Source: Trichoplax sp. H2
Taxonomy: Eukaryota > Placozoa > Uniplacotomia > Trichoplacea
Direction of reading: 5' to 3'
Length of the DNA: 64,000 bases
Assembly: GCA_003344405.1 (NCBI GenBank)
Contig: NOWV01000176.1
Span: 1-64,000 of the forward strand
Numbering within the stretch: the first letter of the stretch is position 1; every line of letters starts with the position of its first letter. Below, piece by piece: positions 49,015-62,460 of this stretch. The notes beneath the pieces are model-generated. The model was not told where the DNA came from. It saw nothing but the letters and a program-made list of their open reading frames with translations, and searched no databases. Made by a program: the position numbers and the translations under genes.

Positions 49015-52000
49015 TTAGGATAACGGTAAGGAAGATACAACGATATATTGGCCATCATTATTCTTTTGCATCTTGCATAATTGAATATTGCTTAAATTAG
49101 TAGATCCAAAATTGAAATGATTCATATCCTGAAAATGACGATAAAAATACGATAGCACACACTATTAACTATTCGATATCAAATAGCTAAAATTATCAAA
49201 AATCAATACTACTGATAGATACTGATACCCTGTAGTCGACTATAAGATTATGACAGCATATAAAACTAATTACTCGATCTCACTGATACGATCAACACTA
49301 ATGACAGATGCCGGTATCAAGCAGTCTATAATAACACTTGGATAGTACTATGGTTCGTACCATTACTGTACTTATATACGGCTATCCTACAACCATATTT
49401 GTGCGAATGGTCGTGTTTCCTTCACGATATTATCAAGTAAGTATGCCGAACATTAGTTTGCAACCGATATAGCAAGTTAGGTTGCAATTAGTACGTTCAT
49501 GCAATGATAATTGTTTACTAAGAGCTTAATCATAGCACCAGATAGCAGTTTGTTTTAATTCTCACGTACCTGTAGTATATTTCTAGCATCAAAAGGTTCC
49601 GTTCCACCAGGTGTTGATGTTCTATACCTAGAATTCATCAGTGTAGCATGGAGTTTTAGACGTGGACCTTCTTTTCCAGTCAATCCTGATGCAACAAATC
49701 GATCAACTATATCTTCACCCAGTTCTTGTAATCTAAAAGGCGTAATGCAATTTATTTTGTTTCAAGGTAATGAACTTTAAACGTACAGTTCATAAATATT
49801 TTATACCCTACAGAGATAAAGTATACGAAATTGATCTACTTACATCGTATCATGGATTTCAGCATAGAGCACCTTTGCTGCTGAAGGATCATCACCCATT
49901 ATTTCCAATCCCTTGATGTCCACCTTTGCTTGTTTAATGGATTTAAGTCGTTTGCTTATATAAGAAAATTTGCTCATATCAGCTCATTCAATCATACAAT
50001 ATACATTCATATAATTTTTTCTTGCTATAAATCTAGAGTTAATGAAAATGTATTTAGCAATATTTACTACCTAACGACATCGGAACAATCGTCGAAAATT
50101 CGTTTAGCCTTATCCTAGAAAAACAACGAATGTTGTTCTTTTAACTTATAGATGTAATGCTTAATGTCAATCTTACACAAAACAATTTACCTCTTCTATT
50201 TTATCAAACAAGCGCAGAACTACTATTGTAATGTGTAGCCGTTGCGGCTCTTGCATGATTGATTCTTCAATACCTTTGCACTATGGATGACAAGGTGATG
50301 AGAGTAAATTAATACATTGAGATCAATTGCAATGATTCAAAATTATCAAGTTTCAGAAATATACCGTATGTGACGTCTCGGTTGAGATGAATATAAAATG
50401 GATATTATTTTACGTTTTAGTTTGAATGTAACGCAGTAGAGATATACTGTATCGTAACTGATACAATAATAAGTATTGATCTCTCACTCTAACAGTTATG
50501 ACGATAATTATAAGTAGATTGCATTTTACGCTTGATGAATAATACAACCATTTCTTGTCAACTTGTACTGCAGTTGTTAACATCACCAGTAATCATACCT
50601 GACTAAAGTCTTGTAAGACCATATCTTTAAATTGAATGTAGCTACTAATAACTTGTTTCGATAATAGCGGTACCATCACAAAATGTGTTGGTAGCGCTTT
50701 ACTGCGGCAACTATCCACCAATAGTTCGATTCTAACTTTAGCGGAAATGACACCCTTTTTTGATGATCCGGTAATACATGTCAGATCTAATGGAAAACAA
50801 GGTCATAGTCACACTCAAATAACAAGGTGACAATATAGATATTAATAAATCCTTGCATGCTGTATCAATATACAGTACTGTATTTATTGCATCATCATCG
50901 ATAGTTTTACTGCAGTAGCAAGCAATTAATACAGTTATTTTAAGGTACTAAAAATTGTATCTTCCTGCATGTAGACTGACAGTAGCATGAATACTACGGC
51001 TAGAGTTACTTTTTTAAAGTGATCATTTTATACGATAGGGTCCGTGATTGAGTTAACCCAAATACTATGGGATAGTGCTGATGTAAAATAACAATTCTAT
51101 AATTTTAACACAATCTTAGAACCTATCTACCTAATCATGACAGTTTCTATAGTGACCCGCAAATATCGAGACAACACTAGCCTAGATTCAGCGTAATCCA
51201 ATACTACGAACGATATATGTATTGTATCTTCATTACTATGCTGTAGGTCATCATTCAATCCTAGTGCTACTTATATGAATCTACGTTATCATAAACGGTG
51301 TTGCTATTGCAGTACATTGTTCAAATTTATTCTGCAGCCACGAATTAAACATAACCCTATAAAGTAAATTTACCATTCGAAGCATCAGAATTTCTTGAAG
51401 AAGGCAGCTTAATTTTCGTCCCAGTATCCTGTTGCAATTGTTTCATATTGCTACCTTTCTTACCAATAATCATGCCAAAGCATTTCTCAGGTACTCGTAA
51501 GGATAGTTTGTAACCGTTAGGAGTTTCTTCTATGCTTTCGTCCTCGTCTTGGTTATCATCATCGAAAAAGTCAGGTTGAATACCGTCGGCTGTAATAAGA
51601 AGATATTAAGATTTTTATAGCTGCTTATCCAATATAGCAGATTATAATAGGGTATAATACTAGTATCTACGACTGTAAACATACAAACTCTGCGTCTATG
51701 GCAACTCAAATTGTGTATACGCGTATCTAGATGATATGGTCAAAAATACTATAGTTGAGTCCATGCTAGGATTGACCAAAACATGTACAGAACATAGAGT
51801 GTGAGAGGAAATTTCTAAAGGTTTCGGGAACTGATCACTTACTTTACTTACACTTAGAATTTACAATCTTTATTTGTACACGTACGTGTGCATATCTCTT
51901 CGGTATAGTACGACATTATATGATATCTGCTGGACTGTATCCTTCATACGTATATTACTACAGTATTTTAAGTATTATTATTAACACTGCAGGAACTAGA

Positions 52001-52259
52001 TATGAATAGGTCTACACTATTATTTAATACAGTATTATGGCTATACTGTCTTGAGATCGCTGTTAGCAATGTCGACGTTAAATTAATGCCCTTTAGTGGA
52101 TTAATCAATCTTTCCTTTGAGATTTAGATATTCAATCGTAATTATTCAATAACCTTTTACTAATTCACCGTCAAATTTGAAATTTTCTTCTAGCACACGA
52201 TAGCATCGACCATTAATGTTGACAATCTCCGGCATCATGATATCATTAGCGTTAGCCAT
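49015..52259 (-). CDS. ASCC1: Activating signal cointegrator 1 complex subunit 1
   Basis: A component of the ASC-1 complex; in human cells it partners ASCC3 in alkylation-damage repair and transcription control. Eight minus-strand exons join in phase to 326 residues: 52169-52259, 51374-51589, 50599-50786, 50191-50280, 50076-50114, 49844-49923, 49570-49732 and 49015-49128. The KH domain carries the RNA-binding loop G73-K-K-G76 inside FGMIIGKKGSNMKQL. The following AKAP7/2H-phosphoesterase fold has both HxT motifs: H181-I-T183 (RLHIT) and H263-A-T265 (KLHATLMN). GLEIMGDDPSAAKVLYAEIH lies between them. The C-terminal exon (FNFGSTNLSNIQLC then YIVVSSLPLS) fits the family ending. Human ASCC1 is somewhat longer. 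The exon 5 donor could be GTTAGG or GTAGTA; only the first keeps phase. Nuclear location is inferred from the family. Confidence 0.94.
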
Positions 52260-52684
52260 GATGGGTTCTTGTGACACTACAGTACGTTCGTTGATCAATG
52301 TTAGTCCAATCCAGCAATACAACTTTATAAGCTAGGCAGGCTGTTCATCCTGACCTGAAAAGATGCACATGACAAAAAGGGTCATCACTTTCAAATTGCT
52401 AGCATACCAGAAACAGCCACAAGTTCAGGTCCTACTTACGTTATCTACCCAATACCCTGCCTAGATTAATTATTACTCTATCTGATGTTGATTGTAGTAT
52501 CCAAGTAATACAGTACGAAGAGCAGAGTGACTATCGATTGGCTTTTCTTGATCAGCGAGCAAATCAGCATGTACTGACCTATTAATGGAGAGATATTTTC
52601 AACGCATTGATAGGCTGTCGTTATGCTTATATCGTATTATAATACTGTATTATCATGACTGTTTCCTCTACACTACCGTGGGTT
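52260..52684. other. 5' flank of ASCC1
   Basis: Expected to contain the ASCC1 promoter and leader. It is not notably GC-rich and no clear YY1-like element was seen. Confidence 0.35.
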
Positions 52685-53450
52685 AGTCTACCGTGAGCTA
52701 AATGATTTCATTGATTTAGGCCGCTGCTCAATTTTACCTATTACACCCAGCAAATGATCACAACAAACAAGGCGCTGAGTCTTGTACTTGGATCTTGCTT
52801 CTAGTTGACCTGGTTTATGTATCAATGGAGAATGCAAGCTATTGATTATCGACCGAAAATAAGAAATGGTTTCTTACACAGAAACGATGCAATCTTGGTG
52901 ATTACCTTGACGATTGTGTACAAACAGCTACAATTGCTTCAAGAATGAATTAATTATAAAATGATTGGTATCTTGGACGCCTAAACCTTAGCAAGAGTTG
53001 GAATGTTTTGGATGATTGTAGTAGCCAGCAAAGCTGCAAGTGTACAATTGAGACGATCCAGTCTACAGTCTACCGTGAGCTAAATGATTTCATTGATTTA
53101 GGCTACTGCTCAATTTTACCTATTACACCCAGCAAATGATCACAACAAACAAGGCGCTGATTCTTGTACTTGGATCTTGCTTCTAGTTGACCTGGTTTAT
53201 GTATCAATGGAGAATGCAAGCTATTGATTATCGACCGAAAATAAGAAATGGTTTCTTACACAGAAACGATGCAATCTTGGTGATTACCTTGACGATTGTG
53301 CACAAACAGCTACAATTGCTTCAAGAATGAATTAATTATAAAATGATTGGTATCTTGGACGCCTAAACCTTAGCAAGATTTCGAATGTTTTGGATGATTG
53401 TAGCAGCCAGCAAAGCTGCAAAAGTGTACGATCGAGACTATCGAGTCTAC
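52685..53450. repeat. 382-bp tandem duplication
   Basis: Units 52685-53066 and 53067-53450 both start agtctaccgtgagctaaatg and run through cccagcaaatgatcacaac, gacctggtttatgtatcaat and gtatcttggacgcctaaacc with very few differences, so the duplication is recent. Neither unit carries a long open frame. Confidence 0.94.
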
Positions 53451-54400
53451 AGTGTACAGTGTACAGTATGAACGTTGTATTGTGTACTGTACACTCTTGC
53501 TTAGGACGGTCAAGAATTTACCCTACTGGACGCTGTTGAGCGACTTAGCTGCTCGTGTCGAGGTAAGAAAAAAGCCTGTTTTTGGACCTCGATGGCTGCT
53601 CGTCAGGAGAGCTATCTTCAACAGTGGTCGGTGCACTAGTGTAAACTATCGTATCCACTGGTATACACTGTTTGATGGGGATCCAAGAAAGAGAGACTAT
53701 CAAACTACCGCACCAAACCATGGGCAGAACTTGGACTGTCTTTGCCTGGTCAGTTTTACTTGACGGGTCGGCAAGGACAGACAGCCAACAGTGTAGTGGT
53801 CGGTTATAGAGGTAGAATACAGTTAAAATGGCTAGCAATCTGTCGGCCTTCCTGGTTCCACTACCATCATCCACCCTTCAGCGACTTGGATGACGGTGCA
53901 GTACCGTACCAGGGTCTTCTGAGCAGGCCCAACGTGCACGTGACCCACTCCAAGCCTTACCGTCGACATCAAGAGCAGTCAGGGTATTGTATCATACCAT
54001 CGGTCAAAAGCCCTATCACTCGTATTCACTTGCTTCTGACAGCGGTGCTAGTAGAGTCAGGGGCGGTGGTCAAGGTCCAGTGGACCAGGGTAATCCATTT
54101 TTAACCCGTACGCACACTTTTTACTGACTACAGTATAAAATCGCTTTTAACCCCTGGGCTGATTAACTTGACCGTTGCTGTGGAAGGGTCGGAAAACCAG
54201 GTAGGTAAAAGTTATCTATGCCTTTCTCCTTTTTTCAATCTTCTTCATCTCCAATCTTGTAGTTCTTCATTTCCAATGGACCATGATGCAGTTTTCATCA
54301 TGATCCATGATTAGATGTTGCACCTTTTTTTTGGGGGGGGGGGAGTTGAAATACGGTATTCGTCATTTATTTTCGTCGCCATCTTGGTTATGTTTACAAA
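53451..54400. other. GC-rich island without a resolved gene
   Basis: Base composition is much richer in G+C than the flanks and resembles the islands before SLC35A3, NDUFS2 and profilin. It starts with a GTACAGTGTACAGTA tract. At 54377-54387 it has a strong YY1-like CGCCATCTTGG, which on the minus strand overlaps an ATG (at 54382) opening MATKINDEY. That is the same arrangement as at the NDUFS2 start. A GTATTT donor could follow, but I found no second exon. An 11-base G tract lies at 54333-54343. Overlapping long frames on both strands look like GC artefacts. Confidence 0.4.
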
Positions 54401-56802
54401 TGAACAATAGCTTGGCCATCGCCTGTTCATCAACACTTTTTCTACACTAACTATTTCTACTTGATTTTGATCACTTGACCCATGCAATGCCTTGATCATC
54501 ATGATATGAAATGGAATCGATCGTATAGACTTCTTTTTTTCCTTGGATACTTTCTTCCAGTATCGAAAACCCTATCAACCATGTTTTGTTGTCCTCTATT
54601 GGATGATTAGACTCAGCGGGCCAACAAATGACGTTGAAACCACTGCCTTGTAAAATAGTTTTACCTTAGTCATAATAGTAATGGACTGATCAGGATATGG
54701 ATTACCTTCGTTTAAACAGTACGACTACAGTACTTGTATCTTTTTCTTCTAGTGACAGTAGAGAGTAGAAAAGAAAAAAGAACGCTCTGAAATGCAAACT
54801 AAAACTTGTCTAAAATTGCCCGTCCTCGTATATTATTTTATTTACAGTTGCTTACGGTAGTATTGCACCTGTGTTGATTGCCTTGACTTATTGCTCTTTA
54901 AAGAGAATTGGCGTTGCAGTCATTATTTAACGACGTTTAACAATGATGTACTTGGCACATAGACGGCGCTGATTTCTGAGAATTCTCCAGTCAATAATTC
55001 TCATTGAAAGTATTGACTTCAAAATCTACATTGCGTCAATATCAAGTAGAATATGAAAACATTCCTATCAATGTTCAAAATTTCCCCATCATGACGACAT
55101 GATTGTAGCATACATACTGGAATAGAACCGATGATGAGTTCATTTTCAATTCGTTCACAAATAGAAAGAATGCGCTACAGACTTTCACATTGACTCTTAG
55201 GTGAAAAAAACAAACTGAGAAAACCATATTAAACTTGCGTTGAAAATGGCTTTAGAACAAATGAAGTGAATAGGCATGATAAGCGCTGGCTTCTGTAGAA
55301 TTTTATTCCATGATGATAAATCCGTTAACAATTTATATGCATGTCATCATGTCTTCAGTACTGTATAACAGCGAATCGAGTAATGATATGTTTAAGACAA
55401 GGAAAACATTCAGTTTTACTTCTAGCTAGCAATGATTTTGCCCTTCGCCAAGGTTGGAAAAAAATCGCCTTATTATTATTATTTTTTAATCTCTAATTGG
55501 ATGCCTGGCCCAGAAAAAAGAAAGAATGAAATAATTATTTATATGTTTGTCTTCGCCTTTTGTCTTTTACATAGAGAAGCCTCGACGGTAAATGATAACT
55601 TAATTCAACAATACTCTTGTAGACCACCATATTCACCTTCATCAACCGCTCTCAGTTGATCTTCGATTATAGATTACTATAGTTATCAATCTTTGAGAAA
55701 ACCTATCCTCGTAATGATATGGCTTTATCTATTCAGTTAGAAGTAGAAATGGGGGGGGGGCCGTTTATTTCATATTTGTAAATTAATTTAACCTTATACG
55801 AGTAGGAATGACGTATGGTTGACCCATTTCCACTGGCTACCTTCAGTACTGTGCTCTGTATTAACAAGTAAAAGGATAACAAATATCGACATACGAGTTT
55901 GTAACTAGTACAGTCTTTACATGCTCTGTTTGCGATTCCAATATCATTGAACAGACGCATGAATTGATTGAGAATCGATTATAGTAACTCTTGCATTTAT
56001 GGTAGAATAGGGATTGAAGGCTAGAATATAGCAGAAGTAAAGATGATGTAACAAAGTTATTGTAGTCCACTTTGATGTAACATTTCTAGTCCAGCCTATA
56101 ATTAATTAGAAACCGTGATTACATCGGCAAACGTTATCTTGTCAAAGTAATACTGGAAGGATAACTAACAAGATAAAATAATCACTAATTTGTACAAGAT
56201 GGCTTTGATAAATACGTACTGGTAACATTGTACGCGTACTACTGGATAGCAGATCCTTCTAGCAATACCTTTTAATTTCTATAATTTGACTACAATCTTA
56301 TCTTCTCTACACGTATAGTGGATAGTATTTTATTGACGTTATGATGACGACAAAGAATTGCTATGCAAATCATTCCAAGATCAAACATTAGAAAATAGAT
56401 GCTTCAGTTTTGAGCAATCAAGCATTACTCACATAGCGTTCTATCTACGATAAAATGGCTGACATTTATTTCATTTTATTTTCAATATCAATCACATAGA
56501 ATCATAATTGCATATTTCATTGACAATGAATGTAAGCAATTGCAAGATTTTACATGCACACAGGATTGATTAACATGAAGATTTCTAAATTTATTCCATG
56601 TGTGGTACAACTTGTCATCAGACAACATGATGATTTGATACGTATTTGCTTGCTTTAATTCTATCTCAGCTCAGCAAGATAATAACCGATGCGCATATGC
56701 TTATATTGCTTCATTCTAGGTTGTTTACGATTGCCGGATTGTAATTTTAAGCGAAGATTAACACTTCTTTCTCGGTGGTGAAAGCGTTGCAAATTTTGCA
56801 AA
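54401..56802. other. Intergenic region upstream of the RNF13/167-type gene
   Basis: No gene is supported. A 10-base G tract lies at 55751-55760, and a YY1-like CAAGATGGC at 56195-56203 may belong to the promoter of the next gene, about 600 bp downstream. Short frames near 55.4-56.1 kb lack motifs. Confidence 0.4.
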
Positions 56803-59054
56803 ATGGCTTTCTCTCGTCCTTTATGGATGTTTTGTAATTGTATAATTCTTGCCACCTTAGCAGCAGCTGATGTCTCAGTGGTATGTACGCGTATACTGTT
56901 ATATTCATGATAGCAATTTGATCATTCAAGGCCTTAGGAGTGATTGACATTTCTACTGATCGACCCGCCATATAGGTATCTGGAAATTTTTCGCAATCGT
57001 TTAATGATATCAGAGCTGACTTTGGACCAAGTGTTTCGGAAGCTGGATTATCAGTAAGTTTTTAACCTAACCTATTTGTATCGCTTGCATGCAGTTATGC
57101 GTATGCAAGAATCTATCAATACCGATTGAAAATCGTATTTACAGTAAGAAAGTTACATTTCCATTATTGCCATTCAAACAATTTATGTAGCAAATGAGTC
57201 TTAATATACTGTATATCAATAAGAGTACGATATTATGATTCAAATGCCTGCTAGGTAAAAAGAAGAGTCTATTTTACTCTGCTTTGTTCTACTTTGCTAT
57301 ACTTTAAAAAGCTCATTTATGCCAGTAAAGCCAAGTAACCCATTCAAATTGAGTCGCTGATCTTGATTTTATAAACTAAGTACAGTAGTTGATATTGATA
57401 TATGCACTTTCATTGTCATTCGTGTAGTATCTCGGCAAGTTACCATACAGTAGCATCACATTTTTCTCGCTATTCCGTCGTACTTTCAATACATATTGCC
57501 CTGTGCGTAATAAAAAGAGACTGCATTTAATTTTGGTCACAAATCTATTTTAGGGTCGTGGCGTAATTGCACATCCATTAGATGGATGCTCGCCAATTCG
57601 AAGACCTCCGAATGATCTTACATTCTATTTTGCGATCATAAAGCGTGGTTCATGTCATTTCGACTTGAAGGTATGTTAAAATGGCTTGATCGTAATTGCT
57701 GTATCGAATGGGATTAAATGTTACACATCCACCTCTAGGTTTATCATGCTCAAAACGCAAATTATAAGGCTGTAATAGTGTACAATGATTTATCGGACCG
57801 CCTCGAGAAGATGGACGGAAAAAACTGTAAGACAGTCCTAAAATGCCACATTGTAATTTGTGTCAAGGATTAGAAAGCTTGGCATCAGTTTATGCCTTAT
57901 CTTGAACTCATAACAACTGGATTAAGTATCCGTTTGCCTAATTTTTTTGCAGATACAAATCGAATTAATATTCCTTCGGTATTTATTGGAAATGTAAGAA
58001 TTTGGATCTCATTTCTAAATTTTCTATACTGTATAATTACACTTTCACTCTGTCCAATAAAATACTGAAATAACTTGCTAAGCCTTATTGACGCTATGTT
58101 ATTACTATTTTCTGCAACAGGCATCTGGAGTTCAATTACTCAAGACTATTAAGCGTGATAGTGGGTAAGTTCTACAGACACGGCTTGTGGTATTAGTATT
58201 TTTTTCCAATCCATTATAAAGCTATCCTCTCATTTTGTATACCATGAGTGCAGTGTAGGGTTCAATATCCAGCCAAACTTCTTCTGTTATCTTGATCTGA
58301 GTAATTTTTGTGCTGTATTGACGTTATATCTAGTGCGTTAATCAACATTTACCCTGAATACAATTTCCCGTGGGACTTTTATTTCATACCCTTTGCTATC
58401 GTGATTTGCATTAGTTTCCTGATTATGTCATTGATATTGGTAAGATGGTTTATTTATTTTATTTTTGCCTATCAATCAACAATCTCTTGTATAGTAATAG
58501 TCCTATGTCATCCCGATTATTATATTATAGGTTTGCAAATGCCGTGAAATGTGTATAGCTCGTCGTGAGACTCGATTAGCTAGAGCTAACCTGAATCGCC
58601 TAAAAGTAGTAAAATTCAAGAAAGGTTTGTATACAATTACCTTCGTTCTTGCTTAATATGATATACTGTATATTTTCAATACCCTGATCAATGTTACTCT
58701 ATACGCGTGCTACAGGCGATGAATATGATGTTTGTGCAATTTGTTTGGACGAGTATAACGAAGGTGAAAAGTTGCGAATCTTGCCTTGCAAGCATGGTAA
58801 TTCACCTTGTAGATCAGAAATTTCTTGTAGAGTATTATTGCATTATCTTACTTTTTCAAAGCTATCAGCCAATATGATTGACCTATAATAATTTAACCTT
58901 TGTATATTTGATAGCTTATCATTGCAAGTGTATAGATCCTTGGTTAACAGACAATAAGCGAGAATGCCCTGTGTGTAAGCGTAGAGTCAACTTGTCTGCC
59001 CGAGATGACTGTGAAAATCCATCAGAAAACACACCGCTATTAGCAAATGCTTAA
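56803..59054 (+). CDS. RNF13: PA-TM-RING E3 ubiquitin ligase, RNF13/RNF167-type
   Basis: A Goliath-family membrane E3 ligase expected in endosome or lysosome membranes, with the PA domain lumenal and the RING cytosolic. Ten exons join in phase to 288 residues: 56803-56880, 56976-57053, 57554-57670, 57739-57826, 57953-57993, 58121-58164, 58334-58439, 58531-58624, 58716-58796 and 58915-59054. Parts in order are a signal peptide (1 to about 22), a protease-associated domain (about 30-140, with RGSCHFDLK and INIPSVFIG), a transmembrane helix (about 164-184), a basic stretch, and a RING-H2 with C222, C225, C240, H242, H245, C248, C260 and C263. The C-terminal TPLL is shared with RNF13. It is shorter than human RNF13 (381) because the acidic tail is missing. 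RNF13 and RNF167 are vertebrate duplicates, so this probably represents their single ancestor. Profilin is next downstream. Confidence 0.95.
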
Positions 59055-61358
59055 TACCGCGACAGCACATCATTCTTATAGTGATCATGATTAATCTCAA
59101 AAATTTAGGGCTATTACTTATTGTGCACAACTAGAGGATGAATTTGTTAGCTGTAAATGTTTCTTCCATTAGAAAAATATTGGAGAGAGAATCATCAAAA
59201 AGAAACTTTAACTTTGTAAATGTAATGGTATAAAAAAAGATTTTGTATCTCTTATTCTTTAATATACTGTAATCTAGAATTACTTCTATGCTTAATTTAG
59301 CCCTTTGCGAGAGCTCAATAATTTTACATTATCGATGGAAACGGAGATTTTGATTACAACTTTACCAGTTAGTAGTTAATCTTATCTTACGAGCTCAGCA
59401 TATCAGACTACTTTGACTTTTCTAACACGATCAACTTTCCTCTCTATTCATGTATATTATGCATAGTGTAATCAACTAGGGGATAGGCTCCAAAATGACA
59501 ATATCGAATGTAATATCGGATACATTAGAATAGCGCTAGATGCATTGATATTATTAGCTAATTTCATAATGTACGTACTCGTATGCTGTAATATATGGTA
59601 GAGCATAATATCTGTAATTGATAAAATGATTTTTAAGCAATTATAAGGAGTACATGTATGAATCTGATTATATTCTTAAGAATATATCGACCAAAAGTTA
59701 ACATTGTCCTATTCTAATACTGTATGTCACCCAACGTTATACTGTACTGTAGTTGAAAACGACGTAACATAATATATGATATGTAGAAAAATATTCTCTG
59801 TAAACCTGATCAAATTAAAGTCGTAAAATAGATGTTTGTAATTTTAATAATAAAAGTCAAAGATTTATCATAACGTCGTTCATTATACTGTTTTTCTCAT
59901 TTAGCACTTGAAAATCATATCGTTCTGTGATAGAGTTACTTGACTGTTGCCAATTGAATCTTTGCTTGTGTTTAAAATTTCTTCCTTGCTCCTATAGACT
60001 GCACACTCTTTAGTCTAAAGTTGCTACCAGTGTCTTATGACGCAACGATAAGTTTATAGACGAAAGAAATTTCAAATTACTCTTAAAGTGCTTGAATATG
60101 CCTATACCTATGCATAAAGAATAGCCAATATGATTGATTTCTCCTCCACACACCACCATTGAATGAATCAATACCTGTCAGCTACATTATCATAACCTCA
60201 TCCTAGAGTAGCAGAACCCTTCTGTATTTCAAAATTACTAATTCTTACATTTGGTATGGATTACATGTGATTTTTTGCCAAGTCAATGATAATAGGAAAC
60301 TATTCAGCTTGAAGGAAATTCTTCCTAGATAACTAATCTATGCTGATGATTGAAAAAGCAAGTAGGAAACGAAACTCTTGTCCTATCACCCATATCTGAG
60401 TATGTTAACAGTCCAAGATTAGACGCTATGGTCATACGTGCATGTTACTACCACATCACAATGCATGTTACTAAATCTCTTGTAAGCGGATAATGGTTCC
60501 TTTTCAGTATTGATTCTATCTAATGATGATCGATTCCTTATTGGGAATGATACAAGCATTCAAGCAGTAATTCACAGAACTAAGAACAGTCAGTAGTTTG
60601 TTGCGAATTATAAACTGAAAGCTATCCACTAAGAATTGGAATTACTTTTTCTTCTGTCGGTGTATCCAAATAGTTCTTCATATTCTGTAAAATAAGATTG
60701 TGGAACCGTTGCCGTTCCCATCTTATGGTTGCTTTTGGATCAGACCTTTGTTAAATCTGATCAAATTCAATTATTCCTAGAACAAAGTGTCTGCATATAC
60801 AAGAATAATGCTTCTTCATTTCAATCACTATCCCAATACGTCATGTTGTTTTACAATCTTGGATAGAGACTAGGGAGTCGTAGTCGTCAGTCCTATCAAC
60901 ACCGATGGTGTATTCTGTATATCGACCTATCCCATCGTGATTGAATCCATATTTATTCTTATTGTTAATTAGCATGGACTTCTCGATAGTAAATAGAATT
61001 TTGGACCAGACACTGATTGATTACGATGGAGAAAAATCGGTGCATAATTTTACAACAAAATGCATCCAATTTTCTATGAGTGGATAGAGGGAGATGTAAT
61101 GAACATATCGATTTATATCTATATTACATCCAATTGATTCCTATTGAAGCCTTCCTTTCATATTTTATAATGGACTGTAGCACGAGAATAATCCCATGGT
61201 AGAGTCCAGCATAGGGAACGTATAACGTTGAATTTTGAAACATTACTTGACGTAAAGTACTCGACTGTGCACTGTATTAGGCAGCCTCATCGAATACAGT
61301 ATGGTACAGGAAATCTTTTTCTGTTTTGTTAATCTCAAGGCAATTCTTACAGTATTTT
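59055..61358. other. Intergenic region between the RING ligase and the tandem array
   Basis: AT-rich, with no open frame of note on either strand and no RNA gene recognised. The 3' untranslated region of the RING ligase lies at its beginning, but no close AATAAA is seen. Confidence 0.4.
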
Positions 61359-62460
61359 GCCCACTTCTGTATTAGAATGGCGTTTCCTTTACCTCTACTA
61401 TCTAATCTCACTCTATTTTGGATTACCAAGTTTTAGCTCCGTCATTGCATATTACGAGGGACTATTACTGTACAGTGTACAATGTAAGTGAGTAAAAATG
61501 AGAGAAAAGCGGGACTGATTGGAAGTGTCTGTTGACTCTCTTCAGAGCAACAAATGACTGAACTGCGTCCATCTTACCGTATGTAGCCCACTTGTCTATT
61601 AGAATGACGTTTCCTTTACATCTTGTTCTGCCTAATCTCTCTCCATTTTTGTTGGCCGAGTTTTAGCTCATCATTGAATATTATTCTTGAATATTATTAT
61701 GAGGGAACTCTGCGAGTAATACTGTAGTGTAGTGTAGAATCTACATGAGTAAAACAGAAAGAGAATAGTGCGACTGATTGGAAGTGTTTCTTGACTCTCT
61801 TCAGTACATCAAATGGCTGTACTGCGTCCATCTTACAGTATATTGCCCACTTGTCTATTAAATGACGTTTCCTTTACCGCTTCTTCTGCCTAATCTCTCT
61901 CCATTTTTGTTGACCAAGTTTTAGCTCGTCATTGAATGTTATGAGGGAACTCTGCGAGTAATACTGTAGTGTAGTGTAGAACCTACATGAGTAAAACAGA
62001 AAGAGGATAGTTCGACTGATTGGAAGTGTTTCTTGACTCTCTTCAATACATCAATTGGCTGTACTGCGTCCATCTTACAGTATATTGCCCATTTGTCTAT
62101 TAAAATGACGTTTCCTTTACCTCTTGTTCTGCCTAATCTCTCTCCATTTTTGTTGACCGAGTTTTAGCTCATCATTGAATATTATTCTTGAATATTATTA
62201 TGAGGGAACTCTGCGAGTAATACTGTAGTGTAGTGTAGAATCTACATGAGTAAAACAGAAAGAGAATAGTGCGACTGATTGGAAGTGTTTCTTGACTCTC
62301 TTCAGTACATCAAATGGCTGTACTGCGTCCATCTTACAGTATATTGCCCATTTGTCTATTAAAATGACGTTTCCTTTACCTCTTGTTCTGCCTAATCTCC
62401 CTCCATTTTTGTTGACCAAGTTTTAGCTCGGTCATTGAATGTTATGATGAGGGAGCGGTC
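61359..62460. repeat. ~227-259-bp tandem array, about 4.5 copies
   Basis: Units begin gccca(c/t)tt(c/g)t at 61359, 61586, 61845, 62087 and 62346 and contain gacgtttcctttac, aagttttagctc, gagggaactctgcgag, taatactgtagtgtagtgta and gcgactgattggaagtg. Spacings are 227, 259, 242 and 259. The two 259-bp units carry an extra 17-bp attattcttgaatatta-like piece and are nearly identical to each other, giving a higher-order dimer of about 501 bp. The last unit breaks off into the profilin promoter island. Confidence 0.93.

Noticed and set aside
53452-54104. Overlapping frames of 103-120 residues on both strands
   Set aside because: GC-rich island composition lowers stop frequency; no domain or splice evidence.
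56661-56971. Minus-strand frames over the first exons of the RING gene
   Set aside because: Antisense shadows of real exons.
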